A stretch of DNA of 64,000 bases from Moringa oleifera. Its lineage: Eukaryota > Streptophyta > Magnoliopsida > Brassicales > Moringaceae. A model generated the notes under the pieces. The model made no database searches. It saw only the letters and a program-made list of their open reading frames with translations, and was not told where the DNA came from. How positions within the stretch are numbered: the stretch's first letter is position 1; the number at the start of each line of letters is the position of its first letter. This document shows, one piece after another, positions 62,566 through 64,000 of the stretch. The translations under genes were made by a program, and so were the position numbers. The stretch covers positions 3,575,929 through 3,639,928 of the forward strand of contig JAJFZO010000396.1 of NCBI GenBank assembly GCA_021397835.1, in the 5' to 3' direction.

Positions 62566-64000
62566 TCGCGAGCACTTGGTCCAAAGGCACATAAGGCTAG
62601 CCACGGTTGTCCCCATCACACATGGCAAGGACGAAAGGCCGAGTGTGCTGTAGAAAGGCATGCCAGCTAAGCCAAGGGCACCCCATGCAAGTAGGCCACA
62701 AGCATGTTATATGGTGTCGCACGTGCTGTGGTTGTTGATTACAGGGGCTAGCTAGGCTAGACAATGGCCCTAATCTATGCTGGACTCTTAAGGGAGCCAT
62801 GGATGGCTACAAGGGCACTTGACAAGGTGGTGTGCCTGCACCATGGGCCATCTCGAGGCAACGTTACACTAACTTGTTGACTGCAATACCGAGTTTTGAA
62901 CTTTTTATGAATTAAAAATTTCTTGATTATTGAATTGTTGTACAAATGACTCAAATAAATCACATAATTCAGTAAGAGTCAGCCCCTTAAATTTGGAAGC
63001 ATTCAAACACACGGTTTATATTTCATGATTTTTGGAATTTTTTATTGTATAAAATTCATAAAAAAAAATTAGCATATCTGATTACTGTCCATATCTGTGC
63101 AAAATTTCAGCTTAAAACTCTTTGTAAGTAACTTTCTAGACCCATATGATGGCTCGAATATATTGATGTTTTCTCCTATTAGACGCAAATTTTCATTTAA
63201 TACTCTTTAGAGTGGAAGAGCTCTATTGCTTGGTCGGCACTTATGAGCCTTGTATACTACCCCTGCCCAATTGCATAGGCAAGCGCTGGGCGTAGAAAAA
63301 CTCAATGCACTTAGCTTTGGCACATGATTTAGCGTGCTGTGACATGAGGCATGCAAGCCAAGCTAAGAAAGCCCCATATTAACTAGTCCCTCGTCGCTAT
63401 GTCCCACGATCATGTGCCCAACCAACATGCCATAAGCGCTTGGTCAAAGAGCACGGGAGGCTAGCCATCAATGTCCTCATCAAGCACAACATAGGCGCAA
63501 GCCCTCTTGTACTGTAGCACACAGTGCACCAACCAAGCCAAGGGTACCCTACGTAAGTAAGCCACAAGCATGTTATGAGGCATCGCACGTTCTGTGGTTC
63601 TTGATTACATGGGCTAGCTGGGCTAGACCATGGTCTCAAGTAATGTTAGATTCTCAAGACAGTGATGAGTGGATGCAGGTGTCCTAGACAGTGCACCTTG
63701 CATGCATCTTGGGCCATCTAGAGGCAATGCTGCTCCAACAAGCTGATCGCATTGCCAAGTTGCAAACTTTTTATGAATTAACGATCTTTTGATTGTTGAA
63801 TTGCTCTAGAAATGATTCAAATAAATCAAAAAATTCGTTAGGAGCTTGCCCTTCAAAACTCCTAAAAAATTATTTTTTAGACCCATTATGATGGCTCAGA
63901 TATATTGATGTTTCCTGTTAGATGAATTAAATTTTCATTTAAGACTTTTTAGGGATGAAGAGCTCACTTGCATGATGGGTGCTCATGGGCCATGCATGCT
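62566..64000 (+). repeat. IGS B-repeat block 4, running off the window
   Basis: Two B units with anchors near 62828 and 63697 (about 870 bp apart) and a partial A unit between them. The block continues past the window end. Confidence 0.75.

Overview
This window is repeat-dominated nuclear DNA from a land plant, almost certainly an angiosperm. The evidence is three or four CACTA (En/Spm) DNA transposons of plant type, a Ty3/gypsy (Athila-like) LTR remnant, a decayed copy of the plant epidermal gene PROTODERMAL FACTOR 1 with its introns, and a long decayed array of nuclear ribosomal DNA. I find no intact protein-coding gene. The many short ORFs in the right three-quarters lie inside tandem repeats and are not genes. 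The species cannot be named from what I can see.

Left part (1-18130) is AT-rich transposon debris. A compact non-autonomous CACTA element lies at 1318-2457 (3-bp target duplication AAA, hairpin-rich ends). A large decayed autonomous-type CACTA element runs on the minus strand from 3805 to at least 10900. It carries a TNP2 transposase pseudogene (7441-10870) followed by a TNPA/PTTA-type second gene (4781-7369). About 6 kb with no recognisable gene follows, containing a ~290-bp tandem repeat, a pair of ~0.5-kb direct repeats, and a plus-strand fragment of the same CACTA family (17445-18133). That fragment abuts ribosomal DNA.

Right part (18134-64000) is a degenerate, insertion-riddled rDNA array, all on the plus strand. 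It holds four partial 26S pseudogenes (from 18134, 33256, 44614 and 55306), two partial 18S pseudogenes (41670 and 52662), and very large intergenic spacers (IGS). The spacers are built from three repeat families: A (~182 bp, GC-richer), B (~0.75-1.2 kb, with an AT-rich half) and C (~300 bp). The most complete order is 26S 3' end, A array, B, C array, an external-transcribed-spacer-like block, 18S. Matching points in consecutive copies lie about 10.3-11 kb apart. No copy is functional: ITS1, 5.8S, ITS2 and the 5' part of 26S are missing everywhere, and in the last unit the 18S 3' end is joined directly to the middle of 26S at 55305/55306. Substitutions are mainly C-to-T and G-to-A, as expected for methylated, silenced DNA.

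Three insertions mark events after the array began to decay. One is a PDF1 pseudogene segment with CACTA-like ends (about 20170-22448). One is a 4.6-kb head-to-head palindrome made of two inverted LTR-retrotransposon remnants (25507-30082). One is a CACTA element (55983-59950) placed cleanly inside a 26S pseudogene with an ATA target duplication. An older ~0.9-kb insertion sits at the same position in both 18S copies, so it was already present before that unit was duplicated.
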